A program made the translations under genes and the position numbers. Under the pieces are notes generated by a model. It ran no database searches. It was given only the letters and a program-made list of their open reading frames with translations, and was not told where the DNA came from. A stretch of 64,000 bases of DNA from Nocardioides ferulae (GTDB taxonomy: Bacteria > Actinomycetota > Actinomycetes > Propionibacteriales > Nocardioidaceae): NCBI RefSeq assembly GCF_003660455.1, contig NZ_QZVR01000002.1, forward strand, positions 1 through 64,000, given 5' to 3'. Position 1 is the first letter of the stretch. Each line of letters begins with the position of its first letter. Below, piece by piece: positions 55,863-64,000 of this stretch.

Positions 55863-56226
55863 CCGCTTGCGCCGACGCCGTGTGCGATACTCGCCGTGGT
55901 CGATGACCCGCGACACGCCCCCGGGTGCGCCGCACGACTCGACCCGACGACGTTCTCGCCGGTCCATGCCGCCTCGTGCGGCCGGGATCGGCACAGTGGA
56001 GACGCGTCGTCGCCAGACCGCGACGCGGCCGGCGGCTCCGTGACAGGGAGTCGTCCGAAGGTCCCACCGGACCCGGCCCGGCGACCGCGGCAGGCGACGC
56101 AGCGTTCCCAGTGACGCACCGCGGAGGGTGTCGCCGCCACACGAAGGCTTAGCGTCGCGTGCACCCGCCCGCCGGGGTCGCGGCGTCCGACACGCCCGAC
56201 CGCCAGGTCGGGTCGAGGAGCAGCAC
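55863..56226 (+). promoter_or_regulatory. rne: 364-base gap before rne: likely promoter and long 5' leader
   Basis: No gene is supported here. TGCGATACT at 55883-55891 is an extended -10, which would give an RNase E leader of about 330 bases. Short hairpins are visible inside, such as GCCGC/GCGGC near 55970 and GGTCC-CACC-GGACC near 56060. Long rne leaders are known in enterobacteria, where they allow autoregulation, and in mycobacteria, so a similar role is possible. I see no riboswitch signature. Confidence 0.5.
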
Positions 56227-59200
56227 ATGGCTGACGACGAGCTCCAGACCGGGTCCGGACCCGAGGAGACCGCCGGGGAGGACGCCTCCGAGCGCCCGAC
56301 CCGCAAGACCGCGGCGAAGAAGACCGCCGCCAAGAAGGCCCCGGCCAAGAAGGCCACCGCGAAGAAGGCGACGGCCAAGAAGACCGCCGCGAAGAGGACG
56401 ACGGCCAAGAAGGCCGCCGCCGAGGAGCCGGCCGCTCCCGAAGGCGCAGCGCCCGAGACCGCCCCGGCGGCCGCCGAGGCTGCGGAGCCCGAAGCGCCCG
56501 CCGCCGAGTCGCCGGCACCGGCCAAGCGCGCCCGCAAGGCGCCCGCGAAGAAGACCTCCGCGCGCACCACGAAGAAGGCGGCCGCGGCTGCGGCGGACGA
56601 GCCCGACCAGCCCGCGCTGCCCGGCACCGACGCCGTGCCGCCGGCGGAGGCCGAGCCCGTCGAGCGACCCGCGGTCGCCCCGCTCTTCCAGGCGCCGGCC
56701 GCCAAGGCACCCGCCCGCCGGCGCACGCGCAAGACCGCAGAGCCCGCTCCCGCCGACCCGGCCGCAGCCGACCAGGCGGCCACCGCGGAGACCGCTCCCG
56801 GTGACGCCACCGCGTCCGAGGCCGGGTCCGACAACGGGCCCGAGACCGCCCCGGTCGTCCGGTCCACCCGCACGCGCAAGACCAGCAGCCGCCGCTCGGC
56901 AGCTGCCGCCGAGCAGACGGGGGAGCAGGCGGAGCCGGCAGCGCCCGCCGAGGACGAGGCCGGAGCGGACGCCCAGACCACGACCGAGCCGACGGCCCGG
57001 CAGTCGACGGGCCGCCAGCGGTCCGCGCGCAAGTCCGCGGCGGCCCCGGCCGACGAGCAGGACCGCGACGGCGAGGACCAGGACAGCCAGGACGACCAGG
57101 ACCAGGACGAGCAGGAACAGGACCAGGACGACCAGTCCGGCGAGGGCACCGGCAGCGGCCGCCGCCGGCGTCGTCGCGGTGGCCGCCGGCGCCGCAAGTC
57201 CGGAGGCTCCGGCGAGGGCGAGGACTCCGCGTCCGGCACGGAGACCTCCGACGACAGCGAGCCCGCCGACGCTGATGGCGACCCGGCCGCGTCCACGGAC
57301 GCGGGCGACAAGGGCGATGCCGGCGACCAGGCCGGCGGCCAGGCCGGCGAGAACGGCGACAGCGCCGAGGGCGAGGGCAGCTCGCGCCGCCGCCGGCGGC
57401 GGCGCCGCGCCGGGGACAACGGCGACGGTGGCGACGGCGACCAGTCGGGCGGCTCCGGCGGCACGAGCCGGGCCCGCAAGCCCCGCTCCGCCGAGGACGA
57501 GATCACCGCGGTCTCCGGTTCGACCCGCCTCGAGGCGAAGAAGCAGCGCCGCCGGGAGGGCCGGGAGGCCGGACGCCGGCGGGCGCCGATCGTCAGCGAG
57601 GCCGAGTTCCTGGCCCGCCGCGAGTCGGTCGACCGGGTCATGGTCGTGCGACAGCGCGGCGACCTGACCCAGATCGGCGTGCTGGAGGACAAGGTCCTCG
57701 TCGAGCACTACGTGGCCCGCGAGTCGCAGACCTCGCTGATCGGCAACGTCTACCTCGGCCGCGTGCAGAACGTGCTGCCCTCCATGGAGGCGGCGTTCAT
57801 CGACATCGGCAAGGGCCGCAACGCGGTGCTCTACGCCGGCGAGGTGAACTGGTCCGCCTTGGGCCACAAGGAGGGCCAGCCCCGCAAGATCGAGTCGGTG
57901 CTCAGCTCGGGCCAGTCGGTGCTCGTGCAGGTCACCAAGGACCCGATCGGCCACAAGGGCGCCCGGCTCACCAGCCAGGTCAGCCTCGCCGGCCGGTTCC
58001 TGGTCTACGTCCCCGACGGCACCACCAGCGGGATCTCCCGCAAGCTGCCCGACACCGAGCGCTCGCGGCTGAAGTCGCTGCTCAAGGAGATCGTCCCCGA
58101 CACCGCGGGCGTGATCGTCCGCACCGCCGCGGAGGGTGCCAGCGAGGACGAGCTGACCCGCGACGTCGAGCGGCTCAAGGCCCGTTGGGAGGACATCGAG
58201 AAGAAGTCCAAGGGCAGCTCGCCGCAGCTGCTCTACGGCGAGCCGGACCTCACCCTCAAGGTCGTGCGGGACCTGTTCACCGAGGACTTCAGCAAGCTGG
58301 TCATCCAGGGCGACGAAGCGTGGGAGACCGTCGAGGGCTACGTCGAGCACGTCGCCCCCGACCTCAAGGACCGCCTCGAGCGCTACACGCCCGAGGATGG
58401 GCGCGACATCTTCGCGACCTACCGCATCGACGAGCAGATCGCCAAGGGCCTCGACCGCAAGGTGTGGCTGCCCTCCGGCGGCTCGCTGGTGATCGACCGC
58501 ACCGAGGCGATGACCGTCGTCGACGTGAACACCGGCAAGTTCACCGGGTCGGGCGGCAACCTCGAGGAGACCGTCACCAAGAACAACCTCGAGGCGGCCG
58601 AGGAGATCGTGCGCCAGCTGCGGCTGCGCGACATCGGCGGCATCATCGTCGTCGACTTCATCGACATGGTGCTCGAGTCCAACCGTGACCTGGTGCTGCG
58701 ACGCCTGGTCGAGTGCCTCGGCCGCGACCGCACCCGCCACCAGGTGGCGGAGGTGACCTCGCTCGGCCTGGTCCAGATGACCCGCAAGCGGATCGGCACC
58801 GGCCTGCTCGAGGCGTTCAGCGAGACCTGCGAGCACTGCGGCGGGCGTGGCCTGACCCTGCACGACATGCCGGTCGAGCCGCGCAAGTCCGACGACGACC
58901 GCCGCGGCGGCTCGAGCAGTCGTGGACGCGGCAGGGGCCGGAAGGGATCCGACGACGGCGAGCGCGGGCAGGAGCAGGGCCGGAGCGCGCCCAAGCCGCC
59001 CCCGTCGCCCAAGGACATCGCGGCGATGGCCAAGCCCCCGGTCGACGAGCCGGCCGTCTCGGAGGTCACCGCCGCCGAGGCCACCGAGGAGCCGTCCGAG
59101 GTCGCACCGCGGCGGGCCCTGGCCTCGGTCGAGACCACGCCCGAGATGGCGCCGGAGCCGGAGGTCGCTCCGCTGGACGCCGAGGCGACACCCGAGGCGC

Positions 59201-59877
59201 CCCGGGTGGTGACCCGCACCCGGCGCCGGTCGGCGAGCCGACCGGCCGAGCCCGAGGTGGTCGCCCCCGAGGAGGCTGCGCCCGAGGCGTCCGCTCCGGC
59301 CGCGTCCGCTGAGGCCGCGGAGCCGGAGGCAGCCGCGGAGCCGGCCTCGCCCGAGCCGCCGCGGGTGGTGACCCGCACCCGGCGCCGGTCGGCGAGCCGA
59401 CCGGCCGAGCCCGCGGGCACCGCCGAGCCGGTGGTGGTCGAGCCCCAGGACGTGCCCACCGCCACCGACGCCGGCTCTCTGCCGGCGGAGACCGTCGCAG
59501 CCGGGCAGACCGAGGCGGTGGCGCCCGATCCGCCGCGCGTGGTCACCCGCACCCGGCGCCGGGCGGCCAGCCGCCCCGCCGAGGCCCCGGCCGCCGTGGA
59601 GCCCGCGCCTGCCGCCGCGCCGGAGGCGTCCGCGCCCGACCCGGCACCGGCCGAGCCGATGCCCGAGCCGGCCACCGACGTGAGCGTGCCCGAGCCGCCG
59701 CGCGTGGTGACCCGCACCCGCCGGCGGGCCGCCAGTCGGCCCGCCGGACCGCCGGCCGCGGAGACCGACGCTGCGGTCGGGCAGGGCACCCCGGAGTCGC
59801 CGTCCGACGACGCGGAGGGCGACCAGACGGCGGTCGAGCATGTGCCGGTGAAGAAGAAGGGCACCCGCAAGCGGTGA
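56227..59877 (+). CDS. rne: Ribonuclease E/G family endoribonuclease with long basic N- and C-terminal arms
   Basis: This 1216-residue protein has a central catalytic core at about residues 455-900. It includes an S1 domain (QTSLIGNVYLGRVQNVLPSMEAAFIDIGKGRNAVLYAGEV), the DNase I-like active site with Asp in VVDVNTGKFTG and in GGIIVVDFIDM, and the zinc-link CEHCGG near 868. The 450-residue N-terminal arm has a lysine/alanine repeat (KKTAAKKAPAKKATAKKA), acidic tracts and Arg clusters. The 340-residue C-terminal arm carries four copies of PRVVTRTRRR(S/A)ASRPA. RNase E initiates mRNA decay and rRNA processing. GAGGAG precedes the ATG by seven bases. Confidence 0.96.
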   Translation: MADDELQTGSGPEETAGEDASERPTRKTAAKKTAAKKAPAKKATAKKATAKKTAAKRTTAKKAAAEEPAAPEGAAPETAPAAAEAAEPEAPAAESPAPAKRARKAPAKKTSARTTKKAAAAAADEPDQPALPGTDAVPPAEAEPVERPAVAPLFQAPAAKAPARRRTRKTAEPAPADPAAADQAATAETAPGDATASEAGSDNGPETAPVVRSTRTRKTSSRRSAAAAEQTGEQAEPAAPAEDEAGADAQTTTEPTARQSTGRQRSARKSAAAPADEQDRDGEDQDSQDDQDQDEQEQDQDDQSGEGTGSGRRRRRRGGRRRRKSGGSGEGEDSASGTETSDDSEPADADGDPAASTDAGDKGDAGDQAGGQAGENGDSAEGEGSSRRRRRRRRAGDNGDGGDGDQSGGSGGTSRARKPRSAEDEITAVSGSTRLEAKKQRRREGREAGRRRAPIVSEAEFLARRESVDRVMVVRQRGDLTQIGVLEDKVLVEHYVARESQTSLIGNVYLGRVQNVLPSMEAAFIDIGKGRNAVLYAGEVNWSALGHKEGQPRKIESVLSSGQSVLVQVTKDPIGHKGARLTSQVSLAGRFLVYVPDGTTSGISRKLPDTERSRLKSLLKEIVPDTAGVIVRTAAEGASEDELTRDVERLKARWEDIEKKSKGSSPQLLYGEPDLTLKVVRDLFTEDFSKLVIQGDEAWETVEGYVEHVAPDLKDRLERYTPEDGRDIFATYRIDEQIAKGLDRKVWLPSGGSLVIDRTEAMTVVDVNTGKFTGSGGNLEETVTKNNLEAAEEIVRQLRLRDIGGIIVVDFIDMVLESNRDLVLRRLVECLGRDRTRHQVAEVTSLGLVQMTRKRIGTGLLEAFSETCEHCGGRGLTLHDMPVEPRKSDDDRRGGSSSRGRGRGRKGSDDGERGQEQGRSAPKPPPSPKDIAAMAKPPVDEPAVSEVTAAEATEEPSEVAPRRALASVETTPEMAPEPEVAPLDAEATPEAPRVVTRTRRRSASRPAEPEVVAPEEAAPEASAPAASAEAAEPEAAAEPASPEPPRVVTRTRRRSASRPAEPAGTAEPVVVEPQDVPTATDAGSLPAETVAAGQTEAVAPDPPRVVTRTRRRAASRPAEAPAAVEPAPAAAPEASAPDPAPAEPMPEPATDVSVPEPPRVVTRTRRRAASRPAGPPAAETDAAVGQGTPESPSDDAEGDQTAVEHVPVKKKGTRKR

Positions 59878-59878
59878 C

Positions 59879-59926
59879 CGGTTCGGGTCCGGCCGGGGTC
59901 GTTTTGCCCTCTCCGGACCCGAGCCG
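59879..59926 (+). terminator. Hairpin after rne
   Basis: CGGTTCGGGTCCGG and CCGGACCCGAGCCG pair at 13 of 14 positions around a 20-base loop, starting two bases after the rne stop. The rplU promoter lies partly within it. Confidence 0.6.
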
Positions 59927-59932
59927 TAGTAT
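59904..59932 (+). promoter_or_regulatory. rplU: rplU-rpmA promoter
   Basis: TTGCCC and TAGTAT are separated by 17 bases, one of the best housekeeping-type promoters in the window. It would give a leader of about 140 bases before rplU. Confidence 0.65.
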
Positions 59933-60081
59933 TGATCTTCGGTGCGCTCCGGCGCGCCTTCTCTGTGCGGCTCCGCCCGACGCCCCCGGTCAACCTCCGA
60001 TCGAGGTCGTGCTCTGCCCGGCAGGCGCCCCAGACCCCCAGCAAGAAGCACGCAGAAGCAGCAACGACGAAGGAGACCGCG

Positions 60082-60384
60082 GTGTACGCGATCGTGCGCG
60101 CAGGCGCCAAGCAGCAGAAGGTGGCCGTCGGCGACGTCATCGAGATCGACAAGGTCGCGACGGCGGTCGGTGAGTCCGTGACGCTGCCCGTGGTCATGCT
60201 CGTCGACGGCGAGAAGGTCACCGCGACCGGTCTCGACAAGGCGTCGGTGACCGCCGAGGTCCTCGGTGCCACCAAGGGCCCGAAGATCGTCATCCAGAAG
60301 TACAAGAACAAGACCGGCTACAAGAAGCGCCAGGGTCACCGCCAGAAGTACACCCAGGTCAAGGTCACCGACATCTCCGCCTGA
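60082..60384 (+). CDS. rplU: 50S ribosomal protein L21
   Basis: This 100-residue protein has the L21 pattern [23 protein letters not shown], then [40 protein letters not shown]. It binds 23S rRNA in the large subunit. AGGAGA lies six bases before the GTG. rpmA follows 37 bases later with its own ribosome-binding site, in the usual L21-L27-Obg order. Confidence 0.98.
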   Translation: MYAIVRAGAKQQKVAVGDVIEIDKVATAVGESVTLPVVMLVDGEKVTATGLDKASVTAEVLGATKGPKIVIQKYKNKTGYKKRQGHRQKYTQVKVTDISA

Positions 60385-60421
60385 GCTCGCTCACGGCACC
60401 CTTTCGCAAAGGACTGAACTG

Positions 60422-60676
60422 ATGGCTCACAAGAAGGGCGCGGCGTCCACCAAGAACGGCCGCGACTCCAACTCGCAGCGTCTGGGCGTCAAGCGCTACG
60501 GCGGCCAGGTCGTCAACGCCGGCGAGATCATCGTCCGCCAGCGTGGCACCCACTTCCACCCGGGCAGCGGCGTCGGACGGGGTGGCGACGACACCCTGTT
60601 CGCGCTGGTTCCCGGCGCGGTCGAGTTCGGCACCCGCCGTGGCCGGCGCGTCGTCAACATCGTCCCGGGCGAGTGA
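60422..60676 (+). CDS. rpmA: 50S ribosomal protein L27
   Basis: This 84-residue protein begins [29 protein letters not shown] and contains [25 protein letters not shown], the L27 signature. Its N-terminal tail reaches the peptidyl transferase centre. The N-terminus starts directly with AHKK, so there is no Firmicutes-type cleavable extension. AAAGGA precedes the ATG. A hairpin ends the rplU-rpmA unit. Confidence 0.98.
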   Translation: MAHKKGAASTKNGRDSNSQRLGVKRYGGQVVNAGEIIVRQRGTHFHPGSGVGRGGDDTLFALVPGAVEFGTRRGRRVVNIVPGE

Positions 60677-60705
60677 CCTGACGCTCGCTGCGCGACCCAG
60701 CATCC

Positions 60706-60736
60706 GGAGGGCGTCCCCACATCGGGGTCGCCCTCC
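60706..60736 (+). terminator. Terminator after rpmA
   Basis: GGAGGGCGTCCCC and GGGGTCGCCCTCC pair at 12 of 13 positions around a five-base loop, 29 bases after the rpmA stop, followed by GTGCATTTGTC. obg would then need its own promoter; TACCAT at 60807-60812 is a candidate -10. Confidence 0.75.
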
Positions 60737-60848
60737 GTGCATTTGTCGGCCTCCGGCGTGAGCTGGAGGCACCTGTCGAGCTCCACCCCGGCCGGCGCGC
60801 CGGCAGTACCATCCACCGGCCTCCGGGCCGACAGCGAGAGGCACCCAC

Positions 60849-62420
60849 ATGGCCGTCCCCACATTCGTCGACCGGGTGACGCTGCTCGTCACCGCCGGAC
60901 GCGGGGGCAACGGCGTCGCGTCGGTGCACCGTGAGAAGTTCAAGCCGCTGGGCGGCCCCGACGGCGGCAACGGCGGTCCTGGCGGCTCGGTGATCCTGCG
61001 CGTCGACCCCGACGTGACCACGCTGGTCGACTACCACCACAGCCCCCACCGGCGCGCCGAGCACGGTGGCCACGGCGCCGGCGCCCACCGCAACGGCGGG
61101 CACGGCAGCGACCTGGTGCTTCCGGTGCCCTCCGGCACCGTCGTCAAGGACCCCCGCGGCGAGGTGCTCGCCGACCTGGTGGGCACCGGCACCGAGCTGG
61201 TGGTCGCCGAGGGCGGGCGCGGCGGACTCGGCAACGCGGCGCTGGCCTCGGCCAAGCGCAAGGCGCCGGGCTTCGCACTGCTCGGCGAGCCCGGTGACGA
61301 GGTCGAGATCGTGCTCGAGCTCAAGGTGGTCGCCGACATCGGCCTGGTCGGGTTCCCCAGCGCCGGCAAGTCGAGCCTGATCGCGGCGATGTCGCGGGCC
61401 CGGCCCAAGATCGCCGACTATCCGTTCACCACCCTGGTGCCCAACCTCGGTGTGGTCACCGCCGGCGACACCACGTTCACGGTCGCCGACGTGCCCGGCC
61501 TGATCGAGGGTGCCAGCGAAGGACGCGGTCTGGGCCACGACTTCCTGCGTCACATCGAGCGCTGCGCGGCGCTGGTGCACGTGATCGACACCGCCTCGAT
61601 CGAGCCCGGCCGCAACCCCGCCGACGACCTCGACGTCATCGAGAACGAGCTGCACCGCTACGGTGGGCTCGACGACCGGCCGCGGCTGGTCGCCCTGAAC
61701 AAGATCGACGTGCCCGACGGCCGCGACATCGCCGACATCACCATCGACGACCTGCGGGGTCGCGGGCTGCGGGTGATCCCGGTCTCGGCCGCCTCCGGCG
61801 AGGGGATGCGCGAGCTGACCTTCGCGATGGCCGAGATCGTGGCGGCCTCGCGCACCCACGTGGCCGAGGCGCCGGCCCAGCGCATCGTGCTGCGCCCTGC
61901 CGGTGTCGACGGCGGCGAGGACTTCACCGTCAAGCAGACCGGCGAGGGCTGGCGGGTCCGTGGCACCAAGCCCGAGCGCTGGGTGAGGCAGACCGACTTC
62001 AGCAACGACGAGGCCGTCGGCTTCCTCGCCGACCGGCTCAACCGGCTCGGCGTCGAGAAGCGGCTGCTCGAGCTGGGCGCCGAGGAGGGCGACACGGTGC
62101 TGATCGGCGACCCCGACAACTCGGTGGTCTTCGACTTCCGTCCCGGCCTGGACGCCGCCGCCGAGGTGCTCAGCCGGCGCGGCGAGGACAACCGCTTCGA
62201 CGAGGCCCGGCCGGCCGCGCGGCGGCGCCGTGCCATCGACGAGGCCATGGGAGACCGCGCCGAGAACGAGACCCGCGCCGACGTGGCGCGCCGCCTCGAC
62301 CAGCCCGAGCGCTACGGCCCCACGTCCTACGAGATCGGCGGTGCCGACGACCCTGACTGGGCCGAGGACGACCCGGGCCTGGCGAACGGCCTGGACGACG
62401 GCGTGGAGGACGGCCGCTGA
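60849..62420 (+). CDS. obg: GTPase Obg/CgtA
   Basis: This 523-residue GTPase has the glycine-rich Obg domain ([27 protein letters not shown], then [19 protein letters not shown]). The G domain has G1 in [12 protein letters not shown]2/switch I in [13 protein letters not shown] and G3 in [15 protein letters not shown] and SAASGEG complete the nucleotide pocket, and a C-terminal OCT domain follows. It associates with the 50S subunit and links ribosome assembly to growth state. The long acidic tail is common in actinobacteria. The perfect palindrome GCCGGCGCGCCGGC lies at 60791-60804, upstream. The stop shares one base with proB. Confidence 0.97.
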   Translation: MAVPTFVDRVTLLVTAGRGGNGVASVHREKFKPLGGPDGGNGGPGGSVILRVDPDVTTLVDYHHSPHRRAEHGGHGAGAHRNGGHGSDLVLPVPSGTVVKDPRGEVLADLVGTGTELVVAEGGRGGLGNAALASAKRKAPGFALLGEPGDEVEIVLELKVVADIGLVGFPSAGKSSLIAAMSRARPKIADYPFTTLVPNLGVVTAGDTTFTVADVPGLIEGASEGRGLGHDFLRHIERCAALVHVIDTASIEPGRNPADDLDVIENELHRYGGLDDRPRLVALNKIDVPDGRDIADITIDDLRGRGLRVIPVSAASGEGMRELTFAMAEIVAASRTHVAEAPAQRIVLRPAGVDGGEDFTVKQTGEGWRVRGTKPERWVRQTDFSNDEAVGFLADRLNRLGVEKRLLELGAEEGDTVLIGDPDNSVVFDFRPGLDAAAEVLSRRGEDNRFDEARPAARRRRAIDEAMGDRAENETRADVARRLDQPERYGPTSYEIGGADDPDWAEDDPGLANGLDDGVEDGR

Positions 62421-63535
62421 TGGAGCCCCGGCAGCTCGTGCTGGGCGCCCGGCGCGTCGTGGTGAAGGTTGGGTCCTCGTCGCTGACCAGCGCCGCCGGC
62501 GGCATCGACCCCGAGCGGGTCCGGGCGCTGGTCGAGGTGCTGGTCGCCGCCCGGGAGCGCGGGGCCGAGGTCGTCCTGGTCTCCTCCGGGGCGATCGCCG
62601 CCGGGCTCGCGCCGCTCGGGCTGCGCCGGCGGCCGCGGGCGCTGCCGGTGCAGCAGGCGGCCGCCTCGGTCGGCCAGGGGCTGCTGGTGCACCGCTACAA
62701 CGAGGAGCTGGCCCGGCACGGCGTGGTCGCCGGGCAGGTGCTGCTCACCGTCGACGACGTGACCCGCCGCGCGCACTACCGCAACGCCTTCCAGACCCTC
62801 GCCAAGCTCCTCGACCTCGGGGTGCTCCCGATCGTCAACGAGAACGACACGGTCGCGACGTCCGAGATCCGGTTCGGCGACAACGACCGGCTGGCCGCGC
62901 TGGTCGCCCACCTGGTGCGCGCCGACCTGCTGGTGCTGCTCTCCGACGTCGACGGGCTCTACGACGCCGACCCGTCGGCCCCCGGCTCCTCGATGCTGCG
63001 CGAGGTGCGCGATGCCGACGACCTCGACGGCGTGCGCATCGGCAAGGCCGGCGCCGCGGGGGTCGGCACCGGCGGCATGCAGACCAAGGTCGAGGCAGCC
63101 CGGATCGCCACCGGCGCGGGCATCCCGGTGGTGCTCACCTCCGCCGACCAGGCCGCCGCGGCGCTGGCCGGAGAGCCGGTCGGCACCGTGTTCCACGCCA
63201 CCGGGCGTCGCCGGCCCACGCGGCTGCTGTGGCTGCGCCACGCCACCGAGCCGAAGGGCGCGTTGCTGCTCGACGCCGGCGCAGTGCGTGCCGTGGTGGA
63301 GCGAAGGGCCTCTCTGCTCGCTGCCGGCGTCACCGGGGTGACCGGCACCTTCACGGCGGGCGATCCGGTCGACCTCGCCGGACCCGACGGGGTGCCGGTG
63401 GCCCGCGGACTGGTCAACTTCGACTCCGCCGAGGTGCCGACGCTCGTGGGCCGCTCGACCAAGGAGCTCAAGCGCGAGTTGGGCACCGCCTACGAGCGCG
63501 AGGTCGTGCACCGCGACGACCTCGTGCTCCTGTAG
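62420..63535 (+). CDS. proB: Glutamate 5-kinase
   Basis: This 371-residue enzyme has an amino-acid kinase domain (ARRVVVKVGSSSLTSAAGG, VVLVSSGAIAAGLAPLG, LGVLPIVNENDTVATSEIRFGDNDRLAALVA and VGTGGMQTKVEAARIA) and a C-terminal PUA domain (GALLLDAGAVRAVVERRASLLAAGVTGVTGTF). It phosphorylates glutamate in the first step of proline synthesis. The ATG shares one base with the obg stop, so the two are translationally coupled, as in many actinobacteria. proA is not in the window and probably lies further right. Confidence 0.97.
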   Translation: MEPRQLVLGARRVVVKVGSSSLTSAAGGIDPERVRALVEVLVAARERGAEVVLVSSGAIAAGLAPLGLRRRPRALPVQQAAASVGQGLLVHRYNEELARHGVVAGQVLLTVDDVTRRAHYRNAFQTLAKLLDLGVLPIVNENDTVATSEIRFGDNDRLAALVAHLVRADLLVLLSDVDGLYDADPSAPGSSMLREVRDADDLDGVRIGKAGAAGVGTGGMQTKVEAARIATGAGIPVVLTSADQAAAALAGEPVGTVFHATGRRRPTRLLWLRHATEPKGALLLDAGAVRAVVERRASLLAAGVTGVTGTFTAGDPVDLAGPDGVPVARGLVNFDSAEVPTLVGRSTKELKRELGTAYEREVVHRDDLVLL

Positions 63536-63545
63536 GTCCGCCGGC

Positions 63546-64000
63546 GTGCGCCGGGGCACGGTCGCGCTCTGGGTGCCGCTGCTCGCCCTGCTCGCGGCGG
63601 CGCTGCCGGTGACCGCCGTCCGGTTGCTCGAGCCCGAGGCAGGTCCGGCGGTCCGCCTGGTGGCGTTCACGCCCGTCGCCCTGCCGGCGTACGCCGTGGT
63701 GCTGGGGGTGGCGCTCCCGGCGCTGCTGCGGCGCCGCGGGGTTCGCTCGCCGCTGATCGTCCTGTCCCTGGTCGCGGCGCTCGGCCTCGGGCTGCACGCG
63801 TGGTGGTTCGCGCCGATGGTGCTGGGGCCCAATCCGCCGCCGTCGTCCGAGGCCGACCCCTTCGTCGTGGTGACCGCCAACATCTACGGCGGTGAGGGAG
63901 ACGTCGTCGAGCTGGTCCGGCTGGTCAGCAGCGAGCGCGCCGACCTGCTCGTCGTCGCCGAGGCGAACTCCGCCACCGTGGAGCGGATGGAGAGCGCGGG
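63546..64000 (+). CDS. Endonuclease/exonuclease/phosphatase family membrane protein, N-terminal part (runs off right edge)
   Basis: The frame from GTG 63546 is open to the window end (151 codons). Three hydrophobic segments are visible (VALWVPLLALLAAALPVTAV, then LVAFTPVALPAYAVVLGVALPALL and SPLIVLSLVAALGLGLHAWWF). After them the start of an EEP domain appears: FVVVTANIYGGEGDVVELVRLV and ERADLLVVAEANSATVERM, where the Asn and Glu of TANI and VVAEA are the conserved metal-site positions. Such proteins hydrolyse phosphodiesters outside the membrane. It begins ten bases after proB and is probably in the same operon. The C-terminal catalytic His is beyond the edge. Confidence 0.82.
   Translation, partial: MRRGTVALWVPLLALLAAALPVTAVRLLEPEAGPAVRLVAFTPVALPAYAVVLGVALPALLRRRGVRSPLIVLSLVAALGLGLHAWWFAPMVLGPNPPPSSEADPFVVVTANIYGGEGDVVELVRLVSSERADLLVVAEANSATVERMESA

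Noticed and set aside
59940-60081. L21 leader autoregulatory RNA
   Set aside because: A leader of about 140 bases is likely, but I could not recognise the conserved L21-leader structure by eye.
60791-60804. Perfect palindrome GCCGGCGCGCCGGC before obg as an operator
   Set aside because: It consists only of G and C in a GC-rich genome, where such palindromes arise often by chance; placement alone is weak support.

Overview
The window comes from a high-GC actinobacterium, most likely a Nocardioides-like member of the Propionibacteriales. The evidence is the GC-rich codon use, frequent GTG starts, many 4-nt GTGA/ATGA gene overlaps, two clpP genes, a mycothiol-type DsbA/nitroreductase relative, a group II truncated haemoglobin, and the conserved order valS-folC-DUF4233-ndk-mreBCD-mrdA-rodA and rne-rplU-rpmA-obg-proB. 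All assignments were made by reading protein motifs; no database search was run.

Layout. 1-8.5 kb: the first codons of a DUF222/13E12-type gene leave the left edge. Then come a decayed hydrolase remnant, a MarR regulator, a thiolase, a two-hotdog thioesterase, an ECF sigma factor with a membrane protein and a secreted repeat protein, a truncated globin, an OsmC protein, an MscS channel and a DUF5130 pair. 8.5-18.1 kb: aminopeptidase N, a secreted CHAP protein, a chromate transporter, an Rv2466c-like thioredoxin-fold protein, a soluble PAS chemoreceptor and a translationally coupled GPP34/DUF2254 pair. 18.2-31.2 kb: metG, small enzymes, rpiB-nei, a SpoIIE-type phosphatase, tRNA-Gly and tRNA-Pro, and the protein quality-control block tig, clpP1-clpP2 and clpX. 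31.2-44.7 kb: valS, an alcohol dehydrogenase, folC-DUF4233, a FliA/WhiG-like sigma factor, ndk, and the cell-elongation operon mreB-mreC-(37-codon ORF)-mreD-mrdA-rodA. 44.7-55.1 kb is more variable: a hydrolase with a divergent YafY/WYL regulator, a subtilisin, a Ca2+/H+ antiporter, the radical-SAM protein TIGR03960, two genes of unknown function, a DUF4190-like protein and a CynX-type transporter. 55.1-64 kb: the TIGR03960 partner TIGR03936, RNase E, L21, L27, Obg, glutamate 5-kinase, and the start of an endonuclease/exonuclease/phosphatase-family protein at the right edge.

Regulation. At least 23 genes have a TAnnnT-like -10 hexamer 6-10 nt before the start codon, mostly without a Shine-Dalgarno sequence, which suggests leaderless mRNAs. 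clpP1 has a full match to the actinobacterial RecA-independent DNA-damage promoter plus an upstream ClgR-type box. The left-edge DUF222 gene has the same damage promoter (one mismatch) and a near-match LexA box. Three copies of a palindromic element of about 50-60 bp follow the stop codons of metG, the alcohol dehydrogenase and a small unknown gene. A 37-codon ORF joins mreC to mreD by 4-nt overlaps at both ends. I see no prophage, insertion sequence, CRISPR array or obvious biosynthetic cluster.
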